From positions 310,001 through 374,000 of the forward strand of contig NZ_JACJGB010000002.1 in NCBI RefSeq assembly GCF_014164775.1: a DNA stretch of 64,000 nt, given 5' to 3'. The stretch comes from Tessaracoccus sp. MC1679 (GTDB lineage: Bacteria; Actinomycetota; Actinomycetes; Propionibacteriales; Propionibacteriaceae). Position 1 is the first letter of the stretch, and each line of letters starts with the position of its first letter. The notes beneath the pieces are model-generated. The model searched no databases. It was given only the letters and a program-made list of their open reading frames with translations, and was not told the origin of the DNA. Below, one piece after another: positions 16,649-27,156 of this stretch. Both the position numbers and the translations under genes were made by a program.

Positions 16649-16652
<4 letters not shown>
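16239..16652 (+). CDS. cmtR: CmtR-type Cd/Pb-sensing ArsR-family repressor
   Basis: A 137-residue winged-helix repressor. The recognition helix region reads A-Q-S-T-V-S-A-H-L-A-C-L-R-E-C-G. Cys65 and Cys69 in that helix and Cys112 near the C-terminus (A-L-C-P-N) reproduce the three Cd/Pb ligands of mycobacterial CmtR (4-residue and about 41-residue spacing). It overlaps the cadA-type ATPase gene by four bases. A TAGCAT about ten bases before the ATG suggests a leaderless or nearly leaderless transcript. It probably derepresses cadA and the CDF gene in response to cadmium or lead. Confidence 0.82.
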
Positions 16653-18645
<1,993 letters not shown>

Positions 18646-18649
<4 letters not shown>

Positions 18650-19566
18650 GCGACACCCACGACCACACCCACGCGAATCCGGGGACCAACCGGACCAGGC
18701 TGGCGATCGCGTTCGGGATCACCGCCACCATCCTGATCGCCGAGGTCATCGGCGCATGGTGGACCAACAGCCTCGCCCTCCTCGTCGACGCCGGGCATAT
18801 GCTCACTGACGCCTCCGGCCTGCTGATGGCACTGATCGCCGCCTCCCTGGCCCTGCGGCCGCCCACACCGGAGCGGACCTGGGGATACCGTCGCGCGGAG
18901 GTGCTGGCCGCCGGCGCCCAGTCCGCGATCCTCCTCGCCGTCGGGATCTACGCTTTCATCGAAGGGGTCCGTCGGCTCTTCGACCCGGCAGAGGTCACCG
19001 CTGGCGGGCTGCTGGTGTTCGGGATCGTCGGACTCGTCGGCAACATCGTCGCCATGCTTGTCCTGGGCGCGGGCCGCGCCGCGAACCTCAACATGCGTGC
19101 CGCGTTCCTCGAAGTGGTCAACGACGCCCTCGGATCCGTGGCGGTCATCATCAGCGCGATCGTCATCTCGCTCACCGGATGGACCCGGATCGACGCCATC
19201 GCCGGGATGCTGATCGCCGCCCTGATCGTCCCCCGCGCGATCACGATCCTCAAGGAAGCCGGGGGGATCCTGCTCGAATCCACCCCCAGAGGCCTGAAGC
19301 TCGACGACGTCCGCCGGCACATCCTTCAGGTCCCGCACGTGATCGGGGTGCACGACCTGCACGCCTCCACCATCGCCACCGGGCTACCGGTCCTCACCGC
19401 CCATGTCGTCGTCGACGAATCCTGCTTCACGCAGGGGCACGTCTCCCAGAAGCTTCGGGACCTCCAAACCTGCGTCGCCGAACACTTCGACGTCAGCGTC
19501 GAACACTCCACCTTCCAGATCGAAGCCCCCTCCCATAGCGCACTGGAACGCCACTCACACCACTGA
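18646..19566 (+). CDS. Cation diffusion facilitator (CzcD/ZitB-like)
   Basis: A 306-residue metal/proton antiporter. The His-rich N-terminus (D-T-H-D-H-T-H) and C-terminus (H-S-H-H) flank six membrane helices. The metal site motifs are H-M-L-T-D in helix 2 (D-A-G-H-M-L-T-D) and N-D-A-L-G-S in helix 5, in the CzcD/ZnT arrangement, indicating Zn2+ or Cd2+ export. A cytoplasmic C-terminal domain follows. The ATG overlaps the ATPase stop by four bases, making a tight cmtR-ATPase-CDF operon. Confidence 0.92.
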
Positions 19567-19706
19567 AACAACGCTCATGGGAATCCGGTTGGCCCCGACG
19601 AAGGCTGGCAGTCGACGCCGTGAACACGGCGGAAGGACGTAGGATCGGGCATCGCACACCTCCCCGAGGGCGCCCATCCACCGCCGAGAATCAAGGAAGG
19701 TCAGAC

Positions 19707-20300
19707 ATGAGACAGTCAGGGCGCCACCCCTCAGCCCGGTGGGTGAGTCACCTCGCCTTGGTCCTCACCGTGATGATCCTGACCGGTTGCTCAAGTGGAT
19801 CGGGCCAGGCGGGAGTGTTTGACTCAGCAGGTTTTCAAGGAGGTGACGGTTCAGTGACCATTGTCCCTGCCGAGCAGCGGCGATCGGCCCCAGAGCTGGC
19901 CGGGGAAACCTTGGACGGTGCACCGCTGACCACTGCAGACTTCCCGGGCCAACTCCTGGTGCTCAACGTTTGGGGATCATGGTGCGCCCCCTGCCGGTCT
20001 GAAGCACCCGCCCTCGTCGAAGCGGCCGCCCAACTGCCGGGGGTGCAGTTCATCGGCATAAACACCCGCGACCTCAACCCGGCCCCGGCGCAGGCGTTCG
20101 TTCGGGCCTTCGACATCCCCTACCCCAACATCTACGACCCCGACGGTGCGCTCCTGCTCGAGTTCGGGCAGCTTCCACCCAAGGCTATCCCCAGTACTTT
20201 GGTCATCGATTCTGAAGGGCGGGTCGCTGCACGGATACTCGGTGAGACCACCGCCTCGACGTTGGTCGGCATCATCGAAGACGTCACGGCGGCGGAATGA
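19707..20300 (+). CDS. TlpA/ResA-like thiol-disulfide lipoprotein
   Basis: A 197-residue membrane-anchored thioredoxin. Lipobox I-L-T-G-C28; thioredoxin fold with W-C93-A-P-C96 and the cis-proline segment A-I-P-S-T. Such proteins reduce disulfides outside the membrane, for example in cytochrome c maturation or for damaged metalloproteins. AAGGAAGG precedes the ATG. The stop overlaps the CcdA-like gene by four bases; CcdA would supply electrons from the cytoplasm. No haem lyase or cytochrome gene adjoins it, so a role in keeping extracytoplasmic thiols reduced under metal stress is more likely. Confidence 0.85.
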   Translation: MRQSGRHPSARWVSHLALVLTVMILTGCSSGSGQAGVFDSAGFQGGDGSVTIVPAEQRRSAPELAGETLDGAPLTTADFPGQLLVLNVWGSWCAPCRSEAPALVEAAAQLPGVQFIGINTRDLNPAPAQAFVRAFDIPYPNIYDPDGALLLEFGQLPPKAIPSTLVIDSEGRVAARILGETTASTLVGIIEDVTAAE

Positions 20301-21049
20301 TCCCTCTCGAGTCCTGGGTAAGCCAAGCGATGTCATCGTCACTGCTCCTGGGGATCCCTGTCGCCATGCTCGCCGGTGTCATCTCTTTCGCCTCGCCCTG
20401 CGTCTTGCCCCTGCTCCCAGGCTACCTGTCGTTTGCCTCTGGTCTTGGGGCCCACGAGATCACTCAAGGAACCGGCAACCGACGACTCCTGCTCCTGGGA
20501 ACCCTGGGATTCGTGCTCGGGTTCGCCGTCGTTTTCGTCCTCACAGGGGCCCTCCTGGGTGGCCTCGGAGCCGTCCTACTCACCTACGAGCGCATCATCA
20601 CGATCACTGCCGGAATCCTGATCATCCTGATGGGGCTGGGCTTCCTCGGCTGGATCCCCCTGCCCGCGCAGCGACGCCCGCAAACCGCCCGCGCCGGAGC
20701 CCTCGCCTCCCCCCTACTCGGGATAGCCTTCGGCCTCGGCTGGACCCCTTGCATCGGCCCCACCCTGTCTGTGGTTCTCACCCTCGCCCTCAACGAGGGC
20801 TCGGCCGCCCGTGGCGGGCTGCTGGCCTTCTGCTACGCAATCGGCCTTGGCCTGCCCTTCCTCGCCTTCGCGGCTTCGTTCACCACATTCGCTCCCCATT
20901 TCGAGTGGCTCAAGCGCCACCAACGCGCCCTGCAGCGTGCCGGTGGTGGGCTGCTCATTGTGGTTGGGATATCCATGGTCACCGGCCTGTGGGCCATCCT
21001 CGTTGCCTACCTGCGACAGTGGGCCTCAACATTCGGGACCATCCTGTGA
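20297..21049 (+). CDS. ccdA: CcdA/DsbD-type membrane electron carrier
   Basis: A 250-residue protein with about six membrane helices. The two redox cysteines of the CcdA family are in F-A-S-P-C-V-L-P-L-L-P-G-Y near residue 35 and in G-W-T-P-C-I-G-P near residue 150. It passes reducing equivalents from cytoplasmic thioredoxin to the TlpA-like protein encoded upstream. Full family length. Confidence 0.9.
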   Translation: MIPLESWVSQAMSSSLLLGIPVAMLAGVISFASPCVLPLLPGYLSFASGLGAHEITQGTGNRRLLLLGTLGFVLGFAVVFVLTGALLGGLGAVLLTYERIITITAGILIILMGLGFLGWIPLPAQRRPQTARAGALASPLLGIAFGLGWTPCIGPTLSVVLTLALNEGSAARGGLLAFCYAIGLGLPFLAFAASFTTFAPHFEWLKRHQRALQRAGGGLLIVVGISMVTGLWAILVAYLRQWASTFGTIL

Positions 21050-21688
21050 ACATGGGGCACCCGAAGGAAACCCTCATCACGTTGGCCAGCACCTCCGATC
21101 CCATGCTTCGGGCGCCGGCTCACCTCCGGAGCCACGGGCTGGTGATACCCCAACCCACATGGCCAGGACGGTGCTCACCGTGGTCAGGGGGCGACCGTGG
21201 CGATGCGAAGACGGCGCCCCAGCCACCAGGCCACCACACCGAAGACCGCGAATCCAGCGATGTTCCAGCTTGCTGCCTCGGCCCAGGGATCGATTTTACC
21301 CCGCGTAGCTCCGCCAGGAGGAGGTGAACATCGCGTCTGCACGGACCTCATCGAAGCGCTGGAAAAGGAATCGCCCAAATGAAAGAGTTCCTCAAGTGCT
21401 ACCAGTGCGCTGACGCGTCCGACGACCGCTGGGCCCTGCTACTAGGAACTCGCAGCCCTGACGGCAGGAAGGGGACCGACTTACCCGTCAACCCAGCTAG
21501 ACACCTACAGGCACTTGCGCCGCCACACAGGGCTGGGACTGCCAGGCTGATGCCGGCCAGGCATAGAGCCCTGATCGGGACACCAACGGCTGCCTCTCGA
21601 TCAGCCAGCGGGCGAACTCACGTAGAGGTGCTCGCGAAAACTGGAGCGCACCACGCCCGCAGGGCTGATCCGGTGGACCCCCAAGGCA
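21050..21688. other. Convergent intergenic stretch without clear gene
   Basis: Open frames here lack ribosome sites. One minus-strand frame (21184-21300) reads like a terminal membrane helix (W-N-I-A-G-F-A-V-F-G-V-V-A-W-W-L-G-R-R) ending in a stop and may be the tail of a lost membrane-protein gene. Nothing else is recognised. Confidence 0.3.
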
Positions 21689-22312
21689 TCACTGGAGGCG
21701 CGTGGTGACCTCGTCGAGGAGTTCCTTCGGGTCGAGCCACATGGAGGGGTAGTTGCCATTCCAGCGTTGGACGCCGTCGCCGTCGATGAGGACGAAGCCG
21801 TGGCCGGGCATCCCGGGGTGCATGCCCTTGTCGAGGACGTCGTACGCCTTCGACACGGTCCCGTCGTCGAGGAGATAGGGGGTGGTGACGCCGAACTGCT
21901 GCATGTCGGGCAGGATCTGCTCGGCGCTGTTCATGACGATGGGCAGCACCTCGATGCCCGCCTCGGCGAATCCGGGGTTCTTCTCGATCTCGGCCATCTG
22001 CATGGTGCAGGAGGCGCAGCCGGCGCCTTCGTTGAAATAGATCAGCACCGGGTTGGGTCGCAGGTCGCTGAGAGTGACGCTGGTGCCGGCTGTGGTGGTG
22101 AGGGTGAAGTCGGGTGCGAGGCGCTGGGTGTCGCCCTGCTCGGGGATGGCGGTCCACAGCCCGTAGCCGACGACGGCCACGACGATCACAGTGACCAGTG
22201 CGCCGATGATCCGGGTCCATGTGCGGCGCGTCTTGTCGCGCTGAGTCTCGGCCTGTTGGCGGGCTTTGAGTTGCTCGCGGCGGGAGGGTGCCGGTGTGGT
22301 GGTGGGGGTCAT
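21689..22312 (-). CDS. Membrane-anchored redoxin (AhpC/TSA-TlpA type)
   Basis: A 207-residue protein. A charged cytoplasmic N-terminus and one helix (about 34-53) are followed by an extracytoplasmic redoxin domain starting A-P-D-F-T-L. The redox pair is Cys99-A-S-Cys102 (G-A-G-C-A-S-C-T). It overlaps the CcdA-like gene by four bases as last of a three-gene leftward operon (Grx-like, CcdA-like, redoxin). The tandem-repeat promoter upstream suggests induction together with copper genes. Confidence 0.8.
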   Translation of the reverse strand: MTPTTTPAPSRREQLKARQQAETQRDKTRRTWTRIIGALVTVIVVAVVGYGLWTAIPEQGDTQRLAPDFTLTTTAGTSVTLSDLRPNPVLIYFNEGAGCASCTMQMAEIEKNPGFAEAGIEVLPIVMNSAEQILPDMQQFGVTTPYLLDDGTVSKAYDVLDKGMHPGMPGHGFVLIDGDGVQRWNGNYPSMWLDPKELLDEVTTRLQ

Positions 22313-23274
22313 CGGGGCTCCTGGGAGGGGATGGTCGGTGCGCCGGTCTCCTCAGGCGCAGGGGTCTGTGAGGGTTCGGTGTCGCAGCATTCGTGGGCCG
22401 AGGCCACTGGTTGGGCGTGTCGGCGGTCGCGGAGGGTGGCGACGACGAACACGGCCACCAGGGCGAGCAGCGCGAGGCCGAGGACGGTTTCGGGGATGGG
22501 GGCGGTGATCGCGATCAGCCAGGCGAAGACCTCGGAGAGCCAGGCGCCCATGCCCACGAGAGGGGCGTCGGCACCGGTCATCTCGGTGGCGCCGGCTTGG
22601 CCGATCACGAGGATGCCCATGATCACGAACCCGACGGCGACCAGCAGGTTGACGGTGTTGGTAGCCAGCATGAAGCGCCCCAGGCTGATCCGGATGGGCT
22701 TGGCGCGGAGGCTGCGCATCCTTTCGGGCCGTTTGTCCCACAGCAGCGCCATCACGAATAGGGGGATCACCATCCCGAACACGTAGGCCAGACCGAGCAC
22801 CAGGCCGCCCACGGGTGAGCCGGACAGCGCGGACAGGGTCATCACCCCGGCGAGGACGGGTGCGCAGCAGCTGGAGGCGATGCCGGAGAACACGCCGAGG
22901 CTGAAGAAGGTGGCGGTGTCGCCGCGGGCGGTATCGGGGGCGCGGAGGAACGACGGCATGGACCACATCGCCCCCGACAACGCGAGCAGGCCGAGTCCGA
23001 TCATCAACAGGCCGCCGGTCCAGTAGAGAACGACGTGGTACTTGGCGATGGCGCCGGCGATCAGGCTGACGCCCATCGTGATGGGGACCAGAACGAGCGC
23101 GAGGCCGGCGGCGAACACGAAGGTCAGCGGGATCAGTCTCCAGCGGCGGTTCTTCGCGGCCGCGGCCAGGTAGCTGGGGGCGAGGAACACGATGCAGCAC
23201 GGGGCGAACAGCGCCACCCCGCCGGCGAGGAATGCCGCCAGGATCCCGCCGGCGCTGAGCAGGTCGGCGCCCAT
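22309..23274 (-). CDS. CcdA-like membrane thiol carrier with double-Cys motifs
   Basis: A 321-residue membrane protein related to CcdA/DsbD but longer. Cysteine pairs lie in F-A-P-C-C-I-V-F-L-A-P near residue 26 and S-S-C-C-A-P-V-L near residue 135; there are at least seven hydrophobic helices and a C-terminal tail with a further C-C (H-E-C-C-D). It probably moves electrons or a thiol/copper-bound intermediate between the cytoplasmic glutaredoxin-like protein and the outer redoxin. The adjacent cysteines, instead of a single cysteine, are unusual and may bind Cu(I). Confidence 0.75.
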   Translation of the reverse strand: MGADLLSAGGILAAFLAGGVALFAPCCIVFLAPSYLAAAAKNRRWRLIPLTFVFAAGLALVLVPITMGVSLIAGAIAKYHVVLYWTGGLLMIGLGLLALSGAMWSMPSFLRAPDTARGDTATFFSLGVFSGIASSCCAPVLAGVMTLSALSGSPVGGLVLGLAYVFGMVIPLFVMALLWDKRPERMRSLRAKPIRISLGRFMLATNTVNLLVAVGFVIMGILVIGQAGATEMTGADAPLVGMGAWLSEVFAWLIAITAPIPETVLGLALLALVAVFVVATLRDRRHAQPVASAHECCDTEPSQTPAPEETGAPTIPSQEPR

Positions 23275-23576
23275 CAGCGGGCACCCAGGTGGTCGACGAG
23301 CCGAGCGAGTTTGCCGCGCGGAATGCGGCCGGCGTGGAAATAGCTGCCCGCCACCAGCGTCAGCGGGAAGCTCCCAGGCCGGTGCTCGGCGATCAGTGCC
23401 TGACCTCGCGGGGACTCCGCCTCCACCGTCGTGAGCCGCAGCAGGCCTGCGCGGTCCAGGGAGTGGAGGCGCTGGTGGGCGTCGTCGCAGAAGTGGCAGG
23501 CCGGGGTGGTGACCAGGGTGACGTCCACCACATCGGTGGGGGCGGCCGCCAAGGCAGGTGCCGGGATCTCGTTCAC
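23274..23576 (-). CDS. Glutaredoxin/mycoredoxin-like protein
   Basis: A 100-residue thioredoxin-fold protein with Cys27-H-F-Cys30 (T-P-A-C-H-F-C-D-D-A), typical of glutaredoxin-like proteins of actinobacteria that use mycothiol. First gene of the leftward redox operon; its stop touches the ATG of the CcdA-like gene. Likely cytoplasmic electron donor to it. Confidence 0.75.
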   Translation of the reverse strand: MNEIPAPALAAAPTDVVDVTLVTTPACHFCDDAHQRLHSLDRAGLLRLTTVEAESPRGQALIAEHRPGSFPLTLVAGSYFHAGRIPRGKLARLVDHLGAR

Positions 23577-23582
23577 CCTTCC

Positions 23583-23637
23583 AGCCTCAACCCTGTAGAT
23601 CAGGGAACGGTTCAGGCGGGGTCAAGGTTCGGCCAAG
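23583..23637 (-). promoter_or_regulatory. Tandem-repeat promoter 3 (redox operon), three repeats
   Basis: On the minus strand: CTTGGCC (23637-23631), gaac, CTTGACC (23626-23620), ccgc, CTGAACC (23615-23609), all on an 11-bp period. A poor -10 (GAGGCT from 23588) starts 32 bases after the second repeat. The site lies between this operon and the response regulator gene at 23700, so it may also affect that gene. Confidence 0.6.
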
Positions 23638-23699
23638 AACACTCCCGGAGAGGTCGATCGAGGCGGGTTGGCGGGTGGGCGTGTGGCAATAATGGCTGT

Positions 23700-24410
23700 A
23701 TGGCTGAGCCCGGCAGGTCGAGTGTGTTGGTGGTCGATGACGAGCGCCCGCTGGCGGGGATCGTCGCGTCCTACCTGAACAAGGCGGGGTTTGACACGTC
23801 CCTGGCCTACACCGGCCCGGACGGGGTCCGTTCGGCGCAGGAGCTGGATCCCGACGTGATCATTCTTGATCTTGGTCTGCCTGGCATTGACGGGATCGAG
23901 GTGTGCCGCCAGATCCGGTTGTTCTCCGACTGCTACATCCTGATGCTGACCGCCCGGGCCGACGAGGTCGACAAGCTGATCGGTTTGTCGGTGGGCCCCG
24001 ACGACTACCTGACCAAACCGTTCAGCCCCCGCGAACTGGTCGCCCGCGTCAACACCGTCCTGCGCCGGCCCCGCCGGCCAGCAGGCCGGCCACAGGTGGC
24101 CCTCCCCCCGAGGGAGTTCGGGCGGTTGCGGGTGGACGCGGAGGGCCGCGACGTGTGGGTCGACGACCAGCAGGTGGGGCTGACCCGCACCGAGTTCGAC
24201 ATCCTCGACGCACTGTCAGCTCGACCCAACGTGGCGCTCAGTCGTCGCCAGATCATCGACGCGGTGTGGGGCGCCGGCTGGGTCGGCGACGATCACGTCG
24301 TCGACGTCCATGTGGCGAACCTGCGCAAGAAGCTCGACGATCCCCCCACGGAACCGCGCTACATCCTCACCGTCCGCGGCGTCGGATACCGGATGGGAGC
24401 AGGAGGATGA
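23700..24410 (+). CDS. OmpR-family response regulator (system 2)
   Basis: A 236-residue regulator: receiver with D13-D14, phospho-Asp57 (V-I-I-L-D-L-G-L-P-G) and Y-L-T-K-P-F; winged-helix domain with L-T-R-T-E-F-D-I-L and V-R-G-V-G-Y-R-M. No Shine-Dalgarno precedes the ATG. Its start lies 63 bases from the three-repeat site shared with the divergent redox operon, which makes it the best candidate to bind the CTTGACC repeats. The link is inferred from position and from the 11-bp period typical of OmpR/PhoB dimers. Confidence 0.88.
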   Translation: MAEPGRSSVLVVDDERPLAGIVASYLNKAGFDTSLAYTGPDGVRSAQELDPDVIILDLGLPGIDGIEVCRQIRLFSDCYILMLTARADEVDKLIGLSVGPDDYLTKPFSPRELVARVNTVLRRPRRPAGRPQVALPPREFGRLRVDAEGRDVWVDDQQVGLTRTEFDILDALSARPNVALSRRQIIDAVWGAGWVGDDHVVDVHVANLRKKLDDPPTEPRYILTVRGVGYRMGAGG

Positions 24411-25546
24411 TGCGGCTCAGAGGCTACGTCGGCCGGATGCGGTGGGGCACCCGCACCTTCCTCACCCAGGCGCTGGTGGTGGCGGTCGGTGTGATCACCG
24501 CCGCCCTGGTCGCGATGGTGGTCGGGCCTCCGCTGTTCCACGAACATCTGCAGCAACTCGGGCACTCTGACGGCACCGCCGAGATGGGACACGTGGAACA
24601 GGCGTTCCTCGACGCCGGCGTCAGGTCGCTGGGCATCGGCCTGGTGGTCGCCCTGGCACTCGCCATCGGCCTGGCCTGGCTGGAGACCAAACGGCTGCGC
24701 CGCCCCCTCGAACAACTGACCGCCGCCGCCGCCCAGCTGGAGGCCGGCGACTACACCGCCCGCGTCCCGGCGACGGCGACAAGTCCCGAGTTCAACGCCG
24801 TCGCCGACGCATTCAACGACATGGCCAGCCGGCTGGACTCCACCGAAACCAGCCGACGGCGGCTTCTCTCCGACGTGGCACACGAGCTCCGCACGCCCCT
24901 GGCCACCCTGACCGCTGAGCTGGAGGCCGTCATCGACGACGTGGTCCCCTGGGACCACGACAGCCAACAGCTGCTCACCCTCCAGGCCGCCCGGCTCAAG
25001 AAGATCGCCGCCGACCTCGACGACGTATCCCGCGCCGAGGAAGGCCGATTCACCCTCGACACCCAGACCCAGCCGATCCGGGACCTCATCGAGCCCGCCG
25101 TCGCCTCCGTCGCCACCCGATACGAGAACAAGGGAGTCACGTTGTCTGCGGACTCGGACCCGGGCTCCGTCGCAGCGGATCCGCAGCGGGTGGGTCAGAT
25201 ACTCGGCAACCTCCTCGACAACGCGCTGCGGCACACCTCCGCCGGCGGGATCGTGCACATCAGTGCACGCGAGTCCAGGGACGAGGTGGTGATCACGGTC
25301 ACCGACACCGGCGATGGCCTGACCCCCGACCAGATCGCCAAGGTGTTCGACCGGTTCTACCGCGCTGACACGGCACGGGCCCGCGATGCGGGCGGTTCCG
25401 GGATCGGGCTGACCATCGCCCGCAGCCTCGCCCTGGCTCACGGCGGCTCACTGACAGCCGCCAGCCCCGGCCCCGGACACGGCTCGATCTTCACCCTGCA
25501 CCTGCCCACCGCGCCAGCACCTGAGCGGGTCTTGATCGATTCTTGA
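24407..25546 (+). CDS. Sensor histidine kinase (system 2)
   Basis: A 379-residue membrane kinase with helices near 20-42 and 70-92 and a short outer loop rich in His (L-F-H-E-H-L-Q-Q-L-G-H, M-G-H-V-E) that could sense copper directly. HAMP, then H-box with His159 (D-V-A-H-E-L-R-T-P-L-A), N-box L-L-D-N-A-L-R-H, and G boxes D-T-G-D-G-L and G-S-G-I-G-L. Overlaps the regulator by four bases. The promoter of the next gene lies across its stop codon. Confidence 0.88.
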   Translation: MMRLRGYVGRMRWGTRTFLTQALVVAVGVITAALVAMVVGPPLFHEHLQQLGHSDGTAEMGHVEQAFLDAGVRSLGIGLVVALALAIGLAWLETKRLRRPLEQLTAAAAQLEAGDYTARVPATATSPEFNAVADAFNDMASRLDSTETSRRRLLSDVAHELRTPLATLTAELEAVIDDVVPWDHDSQQLLTLQAARLKKIAADLDDVSRAEEGRFTLDTQTQPIRDLIEPAVASVATRYENKGVTLSADSDPGSVAADPQRVGQILGNLLDNALRHTSAGGIVHISARESRDEVVITVTDTGDGLTPDQIAKVFDRFYRADTARARDAGGSGIGLTIARSLALAHGGSLTAASPGPGHGSIFTLHLPTAPAPERVLIDS

Positions 25547-25586
25547 CCTTACACGGGTTGGCTCTTGAGCTGATCGTTCATAGCCT
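25531..25586 (+). promoter_or_regulatory. Tandem-repeat promoter 4 (DUF305 lipoprotein)
   Basis: CTTGATC (25531-25537), gatt, CTTGACC (25542-25548); -10 TAGCCT begins at 25581, 33 bases on. The repeats overlap the last codons of the kinase gene. Confidence 0.75.
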
Positions 25587-25634
25587 CGACGTTAGGACCG
25601 GCGGCCCCCGTCGGCCAGGAATGGAGCATCTTTC

Positions 25635-26288
25635 ATGACACGCACTAAGCGGATCACTGCCACTTTGGCGGGGCTGGTCCTGACGGCCACCCTGGCGGCC
25701 TGCGCGGACCAGGGCGCCACTCCCCCCGCGGCGACCACCTCCCCGACAGGCAGCACCTCCGCCACGGCCACTGAGTCCGAGTCGGCGTCGGCGAGCGCCT
25801 CATCTGAGGTGGCCGCCGACCACAACGACCAGGACACCACGTTCGCGCAGATGATGATCATCCATCACGAGGGCGCCATCGAGATGTCTCAGCTGGCGAT
25901 CGAACGCGCCGAATCCCCCGAGGTCGTGGCCCTCGCGGAGCGCATCGCCGAGGCCCAGGGCCCGGAGATCGAGGAGATGACCGCCTGGCTCAGCGCCTGG
26001 GGTGAAGATGTCTCCCCCGGTGGGCATGGCGGCATGGACATGGGCGGCATGGACATGAACGGAATGAGCCAGGAGGAGATGATGACCCAACTCGACGGCA
26101 TGTCCGGCGCCGACTTTGATCAGGCGTTCCTCGAGGCCATGATCGCCCACCACGAGGGTGCGATCGGGATGTCCGAGCAGCAGTTGGCCGAGGGGCAGAA
26201 CCCGGATGCTCTCATGTTGGCGGAGAAGATCATCGCCGACCAGCAGACTGAGATCACCGAGATGCAGGAGATGCTCACCAGCCTCTGA
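25635..26288 (+). CDS. DUF305 (CopM-like) copper-binding lipoprotein
   Basis: A 217-residue lipoprotein (lipobox L-A-A-C23) with a Ser/Thr/Ala linker, then two DUF305 repeats. Each repeat has the M-I-x-H-H-E-G-A-I-x-M-S motif (I-I-H-H-E-G-A-I-E-M-S and I-A-H-H-E-G-A-I-G-M-S), with a Met-rich loop between them (G-G-M-D-M-G-G-M-D-M-N-G-M). DUF305 proteins such as cyanobacterial CopM bind copper outside the membrane. Driven by promoter 4. Confidence 0.88.
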   Translation: MTRTKRITATLAGLVLTATLAACADQGATPPAATTSPTGSTSATATESESASASASSEVAADHNDQDTTFAQMMIIHHEGAIEMSQLAIERAESPEVVALAERIAEAQGPEIEEMTAWLSAWGEDVSPGGHGGMDMGGMDMNGMSQEEMMTQLDGMSGADFDQAFLEAMIAHHEGAIGMSEQQLAEGQNPDALMLAEKIIADQQTEITEMQEMLTSL

Positions 26289-26313
26289 CCAACCCAGGCG
26301 TGCAAGCGATGAG

Positions 26314-26346
26314 GCGCCCGTCCAGCCGTTGTGGCTGGGCGGGCGC
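26314..26346 (+). terminator. Strong hairpin between convergent genes
   Basis: A 14-bp stem (26314-26327 with 26333-26346, one G-U pair) and a 5-base loop, followed by TTCGTCGG. It lies between the DUF305 gene and the convergent YHS-like gene and could serve both. Confidence 0.7.
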
Positions 26347-26390
26347 TTCGTCGGTTGCCCTGGTTGGCGCGAACGCCGTACCTGGCGGGG

Positions 26391-26681
26391 TTAGGCGGCT
26401 GGGTTGCTGGCGAGATGCTCGGCGTCGAAGAGGTCCTGGCAACGTCGGCAGCAGAAGTAGAACCGCTGGCCTTCGACGTCGCGGAACAGTCCCGCCGCCT
26501 CCGCGGTGGACTTCAGCGTGCTGGTCCCGCGGACCGTGCAGGTGACCAGCTCGTCGCCTGGGCCCGCCACCACGTCATGTTGACAGTGATGGCCCCCACC
26601 CTGACCGCCGCCGGCGTGACCGCCGCAGCAGCCTGCCTCCTGCTGGTTCCCGTGCTGGTGTCCATGCTCGTGATTGCACAT
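26391..26681 (-). CDS. His/Cys-rich small protein with YHS/TRASH-like end
   Basis: A 96-residue protein starting with a metal-binding head (C-N-H-E-H-G-H-Q-H, then C-C-G-G-H and H-H-C-Q-H). It ends in a YHS/TRASH-like motif (F-Y-F-C-C-R-R-C-Q-D-L-F). Such motifs bind soft metals in copper and mercury loci. AAAGGAAA precedes the ATG. Last gene of the leftward lgt operon. Likely a cytoplasmic copper buffer; the role is inferred. Confidence 0.7.
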   Translation of the reverse strand: MCNHEHGHQHGNQQEAGCCGGHAGGGQGGGHHCQHDVVAGPGDELVTCTVRGTSTLKSTAEAAGLFRDVEGQRFYFCCRRCQDLFDAEHLASNPAA

Positions 26682-26716
26682 GTGCTTGGTTTCCTTTCAT
26701 TTCATTGTGGTGTTGA

Positions 26717-27148
26717 TCATGGGGTGGGCGAGGCGCTGTGGTGCCCCTCGTGGTCCTCGGTGCCGGACGCGCTGGCGGAGGCCGCCGGTGACGGCGTGTC
26801 TGGTTGGTTGGGGGTGGCGGGGTTGAACAGTGGCCCGATCACGAACGCGGACAGGGCGAACAGGGCGGTGAACACCGCGACCCCGATCGCGGGGGCCTTC
26901 CGGGTGCCGAATCGGCGACGCAGCCGTCGCAGCAGCGGGATGCTCAGCAGCAACCCGACCACATAGAGGAGCGAGTTGCCGAGGAACCCGGTCAGGAACG
27001 CGGCCCCGGCCAGGAAGCCGATGTGATGCATCACGTGCGGCGCCAGTCCCATCAGGGCGCCGACGGTGGCCCTGGTCCCGGCCCACAGCGCACCCCAGAA
27101 CCCGCGACCACCCCTCACGGCTGTGGCCGGCTCGGTGATCGTGTCCAT
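26717..27148 (-). CDS. Integral membrane protein of unknown function in lgt operon
   Basis: A 143-residue protein with about three hydrophobic helices (P-H-V-M-H-H-I-G-F-L-A-G region, L-L-Y-V-V-G-L-L-L, and V-A-V-F-T-A-L-F-A-L). A C-terminal extension of Pro/Ser/Ala ends with H-E-G-H-H. His residues at both membrane faces could handle metal. I prefer the ATG at 27148, which has GGGAGG upstream; an in-frame GTG at 27160 overlaps the lgt end. No known family is recognised. Confidence 0.6.
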   Translation of the reverse strand: MDTITEPATAVRGGRGFWGALWAGTRATVGALMGLAPHVMHHIGFLAGAAFLTGFLGNSLLYVVGLLLSIPLLRRLRRRFGTRKAPAIGVAVFTALFALSAFVIGPLFNPATPNQPDTPSPAASASASGTEDHEGHHSASPTP

Positions 27149-27156
27149 GGCGCCGC

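Noticed and set aside
21184-21378. 64-codon minus-strand frame with a membrane helix
   Set aside because: No ribosome site and a Ser/Pro-rich start; the helix may be a remnant but a functional gene cannot be supported.
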